From positions 39,953 to 103,952 of the forward strand of contig NZ_NUUX01000008.1 in the NCBI RefSeq assembly GCF_002564465.1: a DNA stretch of 64,000 nucleotides. Direction: 5' to 3'. Position numbers and translations under genes: made by a program. The notes beneath the pieces are model-generated. The model did no database searches and had not been told where the DNA came from. It worked only from the letters and a program-made list of their open reading frames with translations. This stretch comes from Bacillus sp. AFS088145 (lineage in GTDB: Bacteria; Bacillota; Bacilli; Bacillales; Bacillaceae_G). This document shows, one piece after another, positions 1 to 8,736 of the stretch (positions are counted from its first letter, which is position 1; every line of letters begins with the position of its first letter).

Positions 1-44
1 CAAGCGTTTTTAAATCGTAATATAAGTTGTCCTTTTTATTGTAA

Positions 45-1037
45 CTAAGCGAATATAACTTTTTTGTTATATAAAATATATTCCCTTCTATTTTTAACAC
101 GAGGAACTCTATCTTTTTGGTAATATCCGTCAAGTTCATTTTCAATTTCACTTTTGTTTGTTTCTAGTATTTTAGGTTTGAATTGCTCTACATAAGGGTC
201 CCCACCTCTAACTACGCAATTTGCCATTGTGTCAAGAGCAATTAAGCTGAGAGGTCTTCCTTTATTTAACCACGATTTCATTCTCCCCCAAGTTGGAAAG
301 CATACTGCTGCGAGCCTTCCCCAATTATCATTAAATTCAATACAATTCAATTCTATCCAATCTAGTACATCAATTGAACGAAAACGATATAGACAACTAA
401 ACGCTTGTAACGGCAACTCTTTTTCATTAACTAATTTCAATTTATTTAACACATTATTTAAGCCTTCTTCAATTGGTAAACTGCTCGATGTAGCCAAAGA
501 TAGTTCAAATAGTAACTCTTCATCATAATTATTCCATAGTTCTCTAATCCACTCTAAAGCAGAACTTCCCAAGACATCAGCCACTATTTCCAACATTCGC
601 GATTTTATTTCATAATTTCCAGTTGCATTAAACCTTGATTTAACAGAATTTAAAATTGATAAATCATTATGTACTTTAAATGCACTAATTACTTCATCCT
701 CAAGAAACCATCTAGTTATAGAGAAATCTAACAATGTCTCTAAATCTTTTCGAACATCTTTCAAAGTTGGTGCTTTGTCTTTTTTTGATACAATTACGTC
801 TTCTTCTGGTTGACAAGCTTTACCATCATCATCGTAAAAATCATCATGTAGTAAATACTTCTTGGGCGAATGGACAACTGCTAAATTGTACCATTCAATA
901 GGTTTCAAGGATCGTTTTAATAATCTTTCATGACAATAATCGCATAATTTATAAGGTTGATTTGGGTCTTCAGAATTTTCCTCAACATGAATTAAATCTA
1001 ATTTACAGGCTTCACATAATTTGGTAGAAAAAACCAA
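45..1037 (-). CDS. Hypothetical protein with N-terminal zinc-ribbon-like CxxC pairs
   Basis: I do not recognise this protein of about 330 residues. Near the N-terminus it has two Cys pairs (CEAC and CDYC, about 20 residues apart), which look like a four-Cys zinc ribbon. The remainder is mostly helical in appearance, with many Leu/Trp-rich segments, and could be a helical repeat scaffold, but no catalytic motif is visible. The longest frame opens with a GTG that lies inside the AGAGGTG ribosome binding site, so I prefer the TTG seven bases after it. The frame is intact and ends in TAG. It stands alone upstream of a 260-bp spacer. No function is proposed. Confidence 0.6.
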   Translation of the reverse strand: MVFSTKLCEACKLDLIHVEENSEDPNQPYKLCDYCHERLLKRSLKPIEWYNLAVVHSPKKYLLHDDFYDDDGKACQPEEDVIVSKKDKAPTLKDVRKDLETLLDFSITRWFLEDEVISAFKVHNDLSILNSVKSRFNATGNYEIKSRMLEIVADVLGSSALEWIRELWNNYDEELLFELSLATSSSLPIEEGLNNVLNKLKLVNEKELPLQAFSCLYRFRSIDVLDWIELNCIEFNDNWGRLAAVCFPTWGRMKSWLNKGRPLSLIALDTMANCVVRGGDPYVEQFKPKILETNKSEIENELDGYYQKDRVPRVKNRREYILYNKKVIFA

Positions 1038-1139
1038 CAAAATCACCTCTTCTAATTTTCCATATTGTATATGTTAACATAAATTCCTAATATCCTTTTA
1101 TAAAAGATATTAAAAAATCCACCTAATTTATAATCACAT

Positions 1140-1211
1140 TTATTTTCAGATTCACAGATCTTATTTTCCACTCGCGTTAATTTTATTCGCAGCTTCTCAG
1201 GCCTTATTTGC
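1140..1211 (-). repeat. Degenerate array of GCAAATAA-like boxes at 21-22 bp spacing
   Basis: Read on the minus strand, four boxes (GCAAATAAG, GCGAATAAA, GGAAAATAA, GAAAATAAA) begin at 1211, 1190, 1169 and 1147. This is the same box and period as in the arrays near 6.3 and 15.9 kb. The conserved tail of those copies is not seen here. Confidence 0.45.
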
Positions 1212-1270
1212 ACTTACTTCAATTACATTACCTACCCACCAACTTTATTTATATCTCCACAATCCAGTTC

Positions 1271-1299
1271 AAAAAAAAAGAACCCAATAAAAGGTTCTC
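1271..1299 (-). terminator. Rho-independent terminator after the PfkB kinase gene
   Basis: On the minus strand AGAACC and GGTTCT form a stem around an 8-nt loop and are followed by a run of T, just past the kinase stop codon. Confidence 0.75.
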
Positions 1300-1301
1300 A
1301 A

Positions 1302-2255
1302 CTAAAATTGCATTTCTACCCAATTAAGTTCATTAATATGGTGATCTACAACGTTACAACACATATTCGGGTTAATCGTATCCACATGTGAAATTGTAAT
1401 AGAAGACATTGAAACCGAATATTTAACTGTATCTACAATGCTCATATTATTCATATAGCCATATCCGATCCCAGCAACTAAAGCATCTCCCGCTCCTGTT
1501 ACATTAACGACTGAAACTCCATCGGCTTGGATAATACCTTCTTCTATACCATCATTATAATAAATTCCTTCTGCATCTAAACTAATAAAAACTTTTGTTA
1601 CGCCTAATTCTCTAAAATATTTGCCAGCTTTTCGTACATCTTCAACAGAAGTAATATCAAATCCACATAATACTTCAGCTTCATGTCGATTTGGTTTAAT
1701 CGTATGGAAATAGTGAATATAGTCTTTTATTTTTGAAGCTTTTGAAGCAGAAACTGGATCTAAAATAAATTTTGTTTCATTATGGAAGTTTGTTAATAAA
1801 TAAGCTAAAATACTAGGATTATCCGCGTCAACTACCATATATTCAGCATTTCGAATAACTTCTGCTTTGGAGTCTATAAACTCCTTTGTAAAATTGTTTG
1901 TGATATCTAAATCTACTACTGCAGAGACCATTTCTCCGCTTTCATTTAAAATGGCTAAATATGTTGGGGTAGATTCTCCTTTAATAATTAACGTGTCTTC
2001 CATATCTATGTTCATATTTTTTGCGTGATTTAACATATTGATTCCATTAATATCATCACCAATAACTGAAATAAACTTTGTATTTAAGTTGATCTTTGCC
2101 ATATTTTCTGCAATATTACGGCAAACACCACCAAACGATACTTTTACACTACCAGGATTTGAATCATATGGACGATAATTTTTTTTCGTAAATCCGATAA
2201 TATCACATATCGAAACACCAAATACTAATATATATGGATTAGAAGGAATTGTCAT
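1302..2255 (-). CDS. PfkB-family carbohydrate/nucleoside kinase, pseudouridine-kinase-like
   Basis: A 317-residue ribokinase-fold enzyme that would phosphorylate a sugar or nucleoside with ATP in the cytosol. PfkB signature 1 is at residues 42-52 (GGVCRNIAENM). Signature 2 contains GAGD at 254-257, where Asp257 is the expected catalytic base. The N-terminal layout with GGxxRN resembles pseudouridine kinases, but ribokinase or another PfkB sugar kinase is possible, and no pseudouridine glycosidase gene is beside it. It is monocistronic with its own terminator and is divergent from queT. Family assignment is firm; substrate is inference. Confidence 0.8.
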   Translation of the reverse strand: MTIPSNPYILVFGVSICDIIGFTKKNYRPYDSNPGSVKVSFGGVCRNIAENMAKINLNTKFISVIGDDINGINMLNHAKNMNIDMEDTLIIKGESTPTYLAILNESGEMVSAVVDLDITNNFTKEFIDSKAEVIRNAEYMVVDADNPSILAYLLTNFHNETKFILDPVSASKASKIKDYIHYFHTIKPNRHEAEVLCGFDITSVEDVRKAGKYFRELGVTKVFISLDAEGIYYNDGIEEGIIQADGVSVVNVTGAGDALVAGIGYGYMNNMSIVDTVKYSVSMSSITISHVDTINPNMCCNVVDHHINELNWVEMQF

Positions 2256-2442
2256 TTTGTCAGTCCTTTCACTTTAAACTGAAAGAAAAATAAATTGTTT
2301 TGATTCACTAATTATACCAGTATAATATATTTTTAATAAAGTATTTTTTTGAACTTATTTTCATCATTAATTTCTTTATTATTATTGACTAAAATTATTT
2401 TTAAGTATAATATTTATTTTTACGTTTAAAAAATATATTTTT

Positions 2443-2482
2443 TACGTGGTTCGAGAACCTCCCACGAAAAAAAACTAAGGAG
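2443..2482 (+). promoter_or_regulatory. preQ1-I riboswitch controlling queT translation
   Basis: The short leader has a P1 stem (CGTGG paired with CCACG), an internal pyrimidine-rich loop with CCTC, an A-rich linker and a CTAAGG tail. This is the compact H-type pseudoknot of class I preQ1 aptamers. The tail overlaps the AAGGAG ribosome binding site at 2477-2482, so ligand binding should hide the site and lower translation. The downstream gene encodes a queuosine-precursor transporter, as expected. Confidence 0.9.
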
Positions 2483-2489
2483 AAACAAA

Positions 2490-2975
2490 ATGAAGTTAAA
2501 GACAATTACTGTTAATGGAGTATTTGCTGCACTATATATTGCAGTAACGTACTTTATTCAACCGTTTGGGTTTACGAATGTACAATTTCGTGTATCCGAA
2601 ATATTTAACCACTTAGTCGTATTTAATAAAAAGTACATATATGGAGTAGTTTTAGGAGTTATATTAGCTAATTTTTTCTTTTCTCCAATAATGGCATATG
2701 ATTTAGTCTTTGGTGTTGGCCAATCGATTATTTCGTTATTAATTACAATTGCAACGTCAAAATTTATAAAAGGTATTATACCGAGAATGATTGTTAACAC
2801 GGTTGTCTTTACGATTACTATGTTCTTAATCGCAATCGAGTTAAAACTAGCATTTCATTTACCTTTCCCAATGACTTATTTAACTACAGCCATTGGTGAA
2901 TTTGTAGTGATGGTTGTTGGAATACCGATTATGTATTATTTAAATAAACGAGTAAAATTTGAACATCTTATTTAA
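2490..2975 (+). CDS. queT: QueT-type queuosine precursor (preQ1) ECF transporter S component
   Basis: A 161-residue, very hydrophobic protein with about five or six membrane segments, the size of ECF S components. Family members bind preQ1 or preQ0 outside the cell and import it with a shared ECF energy-coupling module; no module genes are in this window. The N-terminal region with FTNVQFRVSE is typical of QueT. The preQ1-I riboswitch directly upstream independently supports the ligand. The start ATG follows the riboswitch-embedded AAGGAG by 7 bases. Transcription ends at a bidirectional terminator shared with the convergent VOC gene. Confidence 0.9.
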   Translation: MKLKTITVNGVFAALYIAVTYFIQPFGFTNVQFRVSEIFNHLVVFNKKYIYGVVLGVILANFFFSPIMAYDLVFGVGQSIISLLITIATSKFIKGIIPRMIVNTVVFTITMFLIAIELKLAFHLPFPMTYLTTAIGEFVVMVVGIPIMYYLNKRVKFEHLI

Positions 2976-3018
2976 GTAAAAAAGAGTTGTTTCTCTAAAT
3001 GGAAACAGCTCTTTTTAT
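2976..3018. terminator. Bidirectional terminator between queT and the VOC gene
   Basis: AAAAAGAGTTGTTTC pairs with GAAACAGCTCTTTTT around an 8-nt loop. The A- and T-rich flanks serve both convergent genes. Confidence 0.85.
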
Positions 3019-3024
3019 TATGTA

Positions 3025-3402
3025 TTATTTGTCTTCTCTTATTAAATAATCATTACCATCTTGATCGTAGAAATTAAACATTGAACCATATGGCATTTTC
3101 ATCAGGTCATCAACTTTTACGCCATTTTGTTTCATTTTTTCATAAGCAGCTTCAATATCTGTTGTGCTAAAAAGTACAGATGGATGAGCTATTTTTTCTG
3201 GTTTAAATTGTTCCATCGAAGGTTTAGAGTAAAGAACTAAAGTAGTAAATTCACTTTCGGTTGGACCTACTTCAATCCATTTAGCATCTGGTCCCATTGG
3301 CATTTCTATTTTTAAAACAAACCCCATTTTATTAATCCAAAAATCTTTGGCTTGCTCTTGATCTTCCACATAAACAGTAACTTTACCGATTTTATTAATC
3401 AT
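3025..3402 (-). CDS. VOC family (glyoxalase/bleomycin resistance-like) protein
   Basis: A small vicinal-oxygen-chelate protein of 125 residues. It starts with the usual beta strand (KVTVYVEDQEQAKDFW) and ends with FNFYDQDGNDYLI, matching the paired beta-alpha-beta-beta-beta modules. A longer frame begins 36 bases upstream, but the GAGGAG ribosome binding site lies inside that extension and precedes MINKIGK, so the internal ATG at 3402 is chosen. Such proteins may isomerise, open rings or sequester small molecules; the substrate cannot be read from sequence. Confidence 0.8.
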   Translation of the reverse strand: MINKIGKVTVYVEDQEQAKDFWINKMGFVLKIEMPMGPDAKWIEVGPTESEFTTLVLYSKPSMEQFKPEKIAHPSVLFSTTDIEAAYEKMKQNGVKVDDLMKMPYGSMFNFYDQDGNDYLIREDK

Positions 3403-3584
3403 ATAAAAATCTCCTCTACTGGTTAATTTTACTACCAATCTATTTTAGCAAACACAATTCCGTAAAACAAACCGATTAAGTATTAACTTTATCTTCATAT
3501 ATATGACTTTTTTCCTGTAGAAGCATTTTTATAAAAGAATACCATATACTTTTTTGAACAGTACAAAGTAAGGAGGAAGTAATC

Positions 3585-4250
3585 TTGCCTAATAACGTAA
3601 TTTGGAACGATGTTGATGAATATTTTATAGAAAAACTAATTCCGAATGATCCAATCTTAGAAAATGTATTACTTGCAAATTATCAAGCCGGTCTACCAAG
3701 TATAGATGTGTCTCCTACTCAAGGTAAATTACTTTATCTATTAGCAAAAATTAAAGGCGCTAAAAACATTTTAGAAATTGGTACCTTAGGTGGTTATAGT
3801 AGTATTTGGTTAGCTCGTGCACTTCCCGAAGATGGGAAATTAACAACCCTAGAAATTAGTCATGAGCATGCAAAAGTTGCCAAACAAAATATCATAGAGG
3901 CAAAATTGCAAAATAAAGTCGAAATTATTATAGGAAAAGCGTTAGATACATTACCAACTCTAAAAGAATCAAAGCCTTTATTTGATTTTATATTTATCGA
4001 TGCCGATAAACCAAATAATCCTCACTATTTAAAATGGGCATTAAAAATAGCTAGTTCTGGTGCATTAATTATTGTGGATAATGTTGTTCGAAACGGAGAG
4101 GTAATTTATGAAACGAGTCAAGATGAAAGTGTCAAAGGTGTCCGTCAGCTTATGGAACTAATCACTACAGACACTCGAATTGACACTACCGCTATTCAGA
4201 CTGTTGGATTAAAAGGATATGATGGTTTTGTGATTGGAATTGTTAAGTAA
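3585..4250 (+). CDS. SAM-dependent O-methyltransferase (caffeoyl-CoA OMT/YrrM-like)
   Basis: A 221-residue class I methyltransferase of methyltransferase family 3. Motif I LEIGTLGG is at 63-70, the acidic ribose-binding Glu is at 90, and IDADK at 138-142 matches the metal-site motif of cation-dependent O-methyltransferases. Bacillus relatives such as YrrM act on RNA or small catechol-like substrates, so the substrate here stays open. The start is TTG, 7 bases after a strong AAGGAGG. It is monocistronic, with a hairpin terminator 120 bp downstream. Confidence 0.85.
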   Translation: MPNNVIWNDVDEYFIEKLIPNDPILENVLLANYQAGLPSIDVSPTQGKLLYLLAKIKGAKNILEIGTLGGYSSIWLARALPEDGKLTTLEISHEHAKVAKQNIIEAKLQNKVEIIIGKALDTLPTLKESKPLFDFIFIDADKPNNPHYLKWALKIASSGALIIVDNVVRNGEVIYETSQDESVKGVRQLMELITTDTRIDTTAIQTVGLKGYDGFVIGIVK

Positions 4251-4367
4251 CATTTAAAAAGATGGGATCTCTAAATTTAATTTTTGGATATGGGTTTATT
4301 TATCTCTAGACAAGATATGTCGAGTGCTGGTTAGTACTAAATTTAATTGAATTGAGTTCTAAATAAG

Positions 4368-4412
4368 CAAAAAAGAAGTATGAACAAACTAAGTAACAGT
4401 CCATACTTCTTT
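4368..4412 (+). terminator. Terminator, probably bidirectional
   Basis: AAAGAAGTATG pairs with CATACTTCTTT across a 19-nt loop. It lies between the convergent methyltransferase and GyrI-like genes. Confidence 0.65.
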
Positions 4413-4453
4413 ACTATTTAATCGTAATAATTTCAGGTTACGCTTGTATACAT

Positions 4454-4572
4454 TCATGTTTTGTTCATTAAGTAACGAGCTTCATTAGCAGGTAAACCTG
4501 CAAGGGCTTCTGCAATAGGGGAAGTCTCTAAACCAACGGTAGAAACATTTTTGAATCAACGATATATGACAT
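4454..4572 (-). pseudogene. Possible 39-codon gene broken by one base in an A-run
   Basis: An ATG 20 bases downstream of the GyrI-like stop follows an AAGGGGA ribosome binding site. It reads MSYIVDSK, then stops early. One extra A in the A5 run at codon 8 would open a 39-residue frame ending in EARYLMNKT and TGA. The restored peptide has ordinary codon use, which suggests a real small gene that is frameshifted or affected by a homopolymer sequencing error. I do not recognise the product. Confidence 0.3.
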
Positions 4573-4591
4573 TTTTACTTTCCCCTTTTCA

Positions 4592-5071
4592 TTATTTCTT
4601 CACAACAGGAATCCACATTTCTCCAAAGACTAAGCCGTTTCGATTTCCCATAATAACCGCTGCGTTTGGACCACCAACATAGGCAAAATCCTTTACTTCT
4701 GGTAATACTTGACCAAAGGCGATGCCAGCAAGGTTATTAGACAATTCATCAGCTGTATTCCCTTCTCCTTCTACAACTAGGTATTCTCCTTTAGGGAATT
4801 GAATATCTCTAGATTCCTCAGGCACTGTTGAGTCTGTCATGACTCCAGCATAATGCATCATCTTGTTATTCACAGCTTCGTTCACAGAAAAAATATAATC
4901 ATTTGTAGCTATGGCTTTTAAAGCATTCAATCTACCATCTTCTTTAATAGCTCCCCAGAAGTTTTCCTTTTCTTTGTTGATCCCTACATAATCTGTATAA
5001 TCGCTTTTAAGTTCAATTCCAATACCTAAAACTCTAAAACTGTCTTTTTCTTCTAATTTATAATTTGTCAT
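4592..5071 (-). CDS. GyrI-like / AraC effector-binding-domain protein
   Basis: A 159-residue stand-alone GyrI-like small-molecule binding domain, the fold used by the effector domain of AraC-type regulators such as Rob and by BmrR. The closing FGEMWIPVVKK matches the characteristic final strand (xxxxWIPV). There is no DNA-binding segment, so it may act as an antidote, a sequestering protein or a regulator partner. It is divergent from the WYL-domain regulator gene, with only about 110 bp between them, a common arrangement when the regulator controls its neighbour. Confidence 0.8.
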   Translation of the reverse strand: MTNYKLEEKDSFRVLGIGIELKSDYTDYVGINKEKENFWGAIKEDGRLNALKAIATNDYIFSVNEAVNNKMMHYAGVMTDSTVPEESRDIQFPKGEYLVVEGEGNTADELSNNLAGIAFGQVLPEVKDFAYVGGPNAAVIMGNRNGLVFGEMWIPVVKK

Positions 5072-5179
5072 ATTAAAAACCTGCCTTTTTTAAATTTATC
5101 AAGCGATTTATTTCATCAGCTGATACGTTTATAATAAACTTAAATCATGTCAAAAAATGATACTGTTTAGGAGATACCG

Positions 5180-6142
5180 ATGAAAAAAGTTGAACGCATT
5201 AATATCATCATGCGATATATTAACAATCGTGCAAAGTTTACAATTTCAGAGATCATGCAAGAATTTGACATCTCCCGTTCAACTGCTTTAAGAGATATCA
5301 AAGAAATTGAAGCGATGGGGATGCCTCTTGTCGCTGAAGTTGGAAGAGATGGGGGTTATTTTGTTTTGAACAACTCTGTCCTCCCAACTGTTCGCTTTAC
5401 AGATAATGAAATAAAGGCGCTATTTATTGCATTTATGGCAACAAGAAATAAACAACTCCCTTACCTAAAGAGTCGTCAATCTTTAACAGAAAAATTACTT
5501 GGTCTCATCTCAGAAAACCAACAAGATGAGCTTGTCCATTTAAATCAAATATTGCTTTTTGAAGGGACTAATCCGAAGAATCCTGACTTACTTGATCTAT
5601 CAGACTTACCTCATCCAATGTTAGAAAAACTCATTCAAGTCATTCTATTAGATACTTGTTTATTGATTACCATCAAAGAAGAGTTTGAATCCATTTCTTA
5701 TCCGATTTATCTTCTGCACCTATATCATGACAAAGGCTATTGGCTAATTGAAGGTTTTGACTTGGTGGATGAAAAGAAAAAGATTTTTCCTGTCGACAAT
5801 CTTATTGATGTCATACCACACCATACAAAAAAAAGATTAAGTAAAAAAAGAATTCTAGAAAAACTAAGTAAGCAAGAAGAAGAAATTAATCTTATATTTG
5901 AACTTGGTCCAATGGCGATTGCTCAGTTCAAAAAGTACCATCCTTTAAAAGTCTCAATTTCCTATACAAATCCTTACCAAACCACAGCTATTTTAAGGAC
6001 TTATATATATGTTAAAAATTCTGAAGAATTAAACGAGTTTACGAATTGGCTACTTTACTTAGGTGAAGATATCAAGTTAAGGAAAATTCCTGAAGAAGTT
6101 TTAGAAAGTTTACAAAAAAGAATATACTTATTCAACCCATAA
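5180..6142 (+). CDS. YafY/YobV-type transcriptional regulator with HTH and WYL domains
   Basis: A 320-residue DeoR-like regulator. Residues about 5-60 form the winged HTH (TISEIMQEFDISRSTALRDI). A WYL effector domain follows at about 145-215; the residues at its signature site read HDKGYWLIEGFD. A C-terminal WCX-like extension completes the family layout. WYL domains sense small ligands or nucleic acid. It is divergently transcribed from the GyrI-like gene and is probably its regulator; this is inferred from context only. The ATG follows AGGAG at a normal distance. Confidence 0.85.
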   Translation: MKKVERINIIMRYINNRAKFTISEIMQEFDISRSTALRDIKEIEAMGMPLVAEVGRDGGYFVLNNSVLPTVRFTDNEIKALFIAFMATRNKQLPYLKSRQSLTEKLLGLISENQQDELVHLNQILLFEGTNPKNPDLLDLSDLPHPMLEKLIQVILLDTCLLITIKEEFESISYPIYLLHLYHDKGYWLIEGFDLVDEKKKIFPVDNLIDVIPHHTKKRLSKKRILEKLSKQEEEINLIFELGPMAIAQFKKYHPLKVSISYTNPYQTTAILRTYIYVKNSEELNEFTNWLLYLGEDIKLRKIPEEVLESLQKRIYLFNP

Positions 6143-6297
6143 GAAGTGACAAAAAATATTTATGGTCGGCAACACTTTAAGATTACCCTTTTTTAATCTT
6201 TTGTATCAAATAAATATTTCTTATTCAACTAGCTGCCTATTAAGTATGAGCTGAAATTAAAGAATCTATCTGTGCAAATTGCTTAAAACAGCAAAAT

Positions 6298-6600
6298 ACA
6301 ATTAAAATCTGAAAATCGCAATTAAGTATGGCTAAACTGCAATTAAAATCTGATAACCGCAAATAAAATTAGTGAAACTGCAATTACATCTCGAAGAATC
6401 GCAAATAAAGTAAAAAATTACCTATACCAGTTAAGGTATTACGACTCCAAACTAGCTACTTTCAATTGGAAAATTTGCAAATAAGCTCTTCTTCATACTA
6501 AATCGAATAAAAAACAGATAAAACTCTGCTAAAATTTGTAAAAAGAATCGACTTCAAGTGCATAGAGCAGCAGAAATACCTCCCACTACTTATTAAAATT
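6298..6600 (+). repeat. Intergenic repeat element, copy 1: GCAAWTAAA array plus conserved tail
   Basis: The 536-bp gap between the WYL regulator and mutL has no gene. It holds GCAATTAA/GCAAATAA boxes starting at 6298, 6318, 6339, 6359, 6380 and 6401, spaced 20-21 bp with unrelated sequence between. The array is followed by a conserved block at 6414-6446 containing the dyad ATACC/GGTAT, then by CTAAATCGAATAAAA and GAAATACCTCCCACT. The same order recurs at 15.93-16.24 kb in the same orientation. Confidence 0.75.
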
Positions 6601-6607
6601 AGCAAAT

Positions 6608-6668
6608 AAAAAAAGTGCTGTTGTTCCATATTCAGTTAACCTGATTTATGGAAACAACAGCACTTTAA
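6608..6668 (-). terminator. mutL terminator
   Basis: A long stem on the minus strand, GTGCTGTTGTT with AACAACAGCAC extended by CCATA/TATGG, is followed by seven T. It begins just after the mutL stop. Confidence 0.85.
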
Positions 6669-6678
6669 AAATTCAATA

Positions 6679-8622
6679 TTACATAACACGCTTAAACATT
6701 TTCTCAAGCTCATATGAACTAAAATGGATAACGATTGGTCGACCGTGAGGACATGTAAATGGATTGCTTGATTTTCTCAACGATTCCAATAGATTAAAAA
6801 TTTCATCGTTTGTTATATATTGATTTGCTTTTATCGATGCTTTACAGCTCATCATGATGGCTTTATCTTCGCGTAGTTTCTTTATATTAATTGTTCCGCG
6901 TTTTAATAGTTCTTGAATCATTTCATCAATTAATGTATCCTCTTGCCCTTTTGGAAACCAATTTGGATGTTCACGAATGACATAACTATTCGATCCGAAC
7001 TTCTCGATAAATAGCCCAACTTCTTGAAGTTCATCTTGGTATTGGTCTAATAAAATAGCTTGTTCTGGTGAAACATCAAATGTGATTGGAATTAATAAAG
7101 TTTGTAGTTCTGATGCAACTTCCCCTATTTTTTCCTTAAAATATTCATAGTAAACACGTTCCTGTGCGGCATGTTGATCAATTAAATATAATCCTTTTTC
7201 ATTTTGAGCAATAATATACGTTCCGTGCATTTGTCCGATTGGATATAAAGGAGGTAGTTGGTCTATATTTTGCTCATCATATACTTCTTCGTTCACAATG
7301 ACTGTTTCTTCTATATTTGATTGGTCGTCTTCATTTACAGAATTTGAATATCCTACGTCTTTATTAGATTCATGCTTCTCAAAATAAAGACTCTCATAAT
7401 CGGTTGGAGTTGATGAATCAATTTGAGTAATTGAATTGAATTCAGTTGAATTTTCTTCCTTTATTGTTTCATTAGTCTCATTAGAATAATTCGAATTAGT
7501 AGTAAAACGATCTTGAAGCGAGAATGGTAATTTTTTTTCTACATCTTCTTTTATAGAAGAATGTTCAAACGAAAAGGTTGATTGTTCACTAAATATTTTT
7601 TCTTTTGGAGCTGTTGACTTTATTTCTGGAATAAGGGAACGACCTCTAAAAACTTTTTTTATACTTTCAGTAATTAATGTAAATAATTGATCCTCTTTAC
7701 TAAAACGAACTTCTTGTTTTGTTGGATGTACATTTACATCGACCAATTGAGGGTCCATTTTAATAAATAACGAAACGATTGGAAAACGACCAATTGGGAG
7801 CAAAGTATGATAGCCTTCGCTTATTGATTTGTTTACGCCATAGTGTTTTACATATCTTCCATTTACATATAGTGATATATAGTTTCTAGTTGCTCGTGTA
7901 TATTCAGGCATGGATAAATAGCCTTCAATTTGAAAGTCTAATGACTCGCCTTTAAAATGAACCATGTTTTTTGCAATTTGTAGACCGTATAATGATGCAA
8001 GAATTTGTCTTGCGTCTCCATTTCCATTACTACGGAACATCAATTTATCATTATGTTTCAAATCAAAAGCGATTTGTGGATTTGCTAATGCTAATCGATA
8101 GACAACGTCTGTCACATTACTTAATTCTGTTTGAACCGTTCTCATATATTTTAATCTAGCTGGTGTATTAAAAAATAAATTCGAAACTTCAATACTCGTC
8201 CCTTTTGATTTAGCAATTTCTTTTTGAGATTGCAATACGCCACCTTTTAAAATTGTTTCAATTCCAGGTCCGTCTTCGGTTGATGTTTTAACTGTAACAT
8301 AACTAACAGATGCAATACTCGGTAATGCTTCACCTCGGAAGCCTAATGTACGTATTCGAAACAAGTCATTTTCATCTTTTATTTTACTAGTTGCATGGCG
8401 CTCAAATGCAAGAATACTATCTTCCTTTGTCATCCCTTCGCCATTATCACTTACAAAAATTCGTGAGAGTCCACCGTCGTTAATTTCAACTGTAATACGT
8501 GTACTAATTGCATCAATTGCATTCTCAAGTAATTCCTTTACAACTGATGCAGGACGTTCTACAACTTCACCTGCCGCTATTTGATTGGCTAAAATCTCAT
8601 CTAACTTCTGTATTTTTGACAT
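6679..8622 (-). CDS. mutL: DNA mismatch repair protein MutL
   Basis: Nicking endonuclease and matchmaker of mismatch repair, 647 residues. The N-terminal GHKL ATPase has [15 protein letters not shown] at 59-64 and GFRGEAL at 94-100. A variable acidic linker spans roughly 340-460. The C-terminal domain has the endonuclease metal motif DQHAAQER near residue 480 and the closing CPHGRP, which marks the nicking type of MutL found in bacteria without MutH. It lies downstream of mutS, 112 bp away, and each gene has a terminator. Confidence 0.97.
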   Translation of the reverse strand: MSKIQKLDEILANQIAAGEVVERPASVVKELLENAIDAISTRITVEINDGGLSRIFVSDNGEGMTKEDSILAFERHATSKIKDENDLFRIRTLGFRGEALPSIASVSYVTVKTSTEDGPGIETILKGGVLQSQKEIAKSKGTSIEVSNLFFNTPARLKYMRTVQTELSNVTDVVYRLALANPQIAFDLKHNDKLMFRSNGNGDARQILASLYGLQIAKNMVHFKGESLDFQIEGYLSMPEYTRATRNYISLYVNGRYVKHYGVNKSISEGYHTLLPIGRFPIVSLFIKMDPQLVDVNVHPTKQEVRFSKEDQLFTLITESIKKVFRGRSLIPEIKSTAPKEKIFSEQSTFSFEHSSIKEDVEKKLPFSLQDRFTTNSNYSNETNETIKEENSTEFNSITQIDSSTPTDYESLYFEKHESNKDVGYSNSVNEDDQSNIEETVIVNEEVYDEQNIDQLPPLYPIGQMHGTYIIAQNEKGLYLIDQHAAQERVYYEYFKEKIGEVASELQTLLIPITFDVSPEQAILLDQYQDELQEVGLFIEKFGSNSYVIREHPNWFPKGQEDTLIDEMIQELLKRGTINIKKLREDKAIMMSCKASIKANQYITNDEIFNLLESLRKSSNPFTCPHGRPIVIHFSSYELEKMFKRVM

Positions 8623-8709
8623 TAGTGAACCTCCTCTCTAAATAAATGCACTAAACAATAAAAAAAGGTATAGTACATTAAGCTATTATCATAATTTTAA
8701 CTATGAATA

Positions 8710-8736
8710 AAAAGAAAGGCCAATTGGCCTTCTTTT
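8710..8736 (-). terminator. mutS terminator
   Basis: The palindrome AAGGCCAATTGGCCTT with a T-rich 3' flank overlaps the mutS stop codon region. Confidence 0.75.

Noticed and set aside
6298-6410. CRISPR-like periodic array
   Set aside because: The repeated box is only about 9 bp and the variable part about 12 bp, far below CRISPR repeat and spacer sizes; no cas genes are present.
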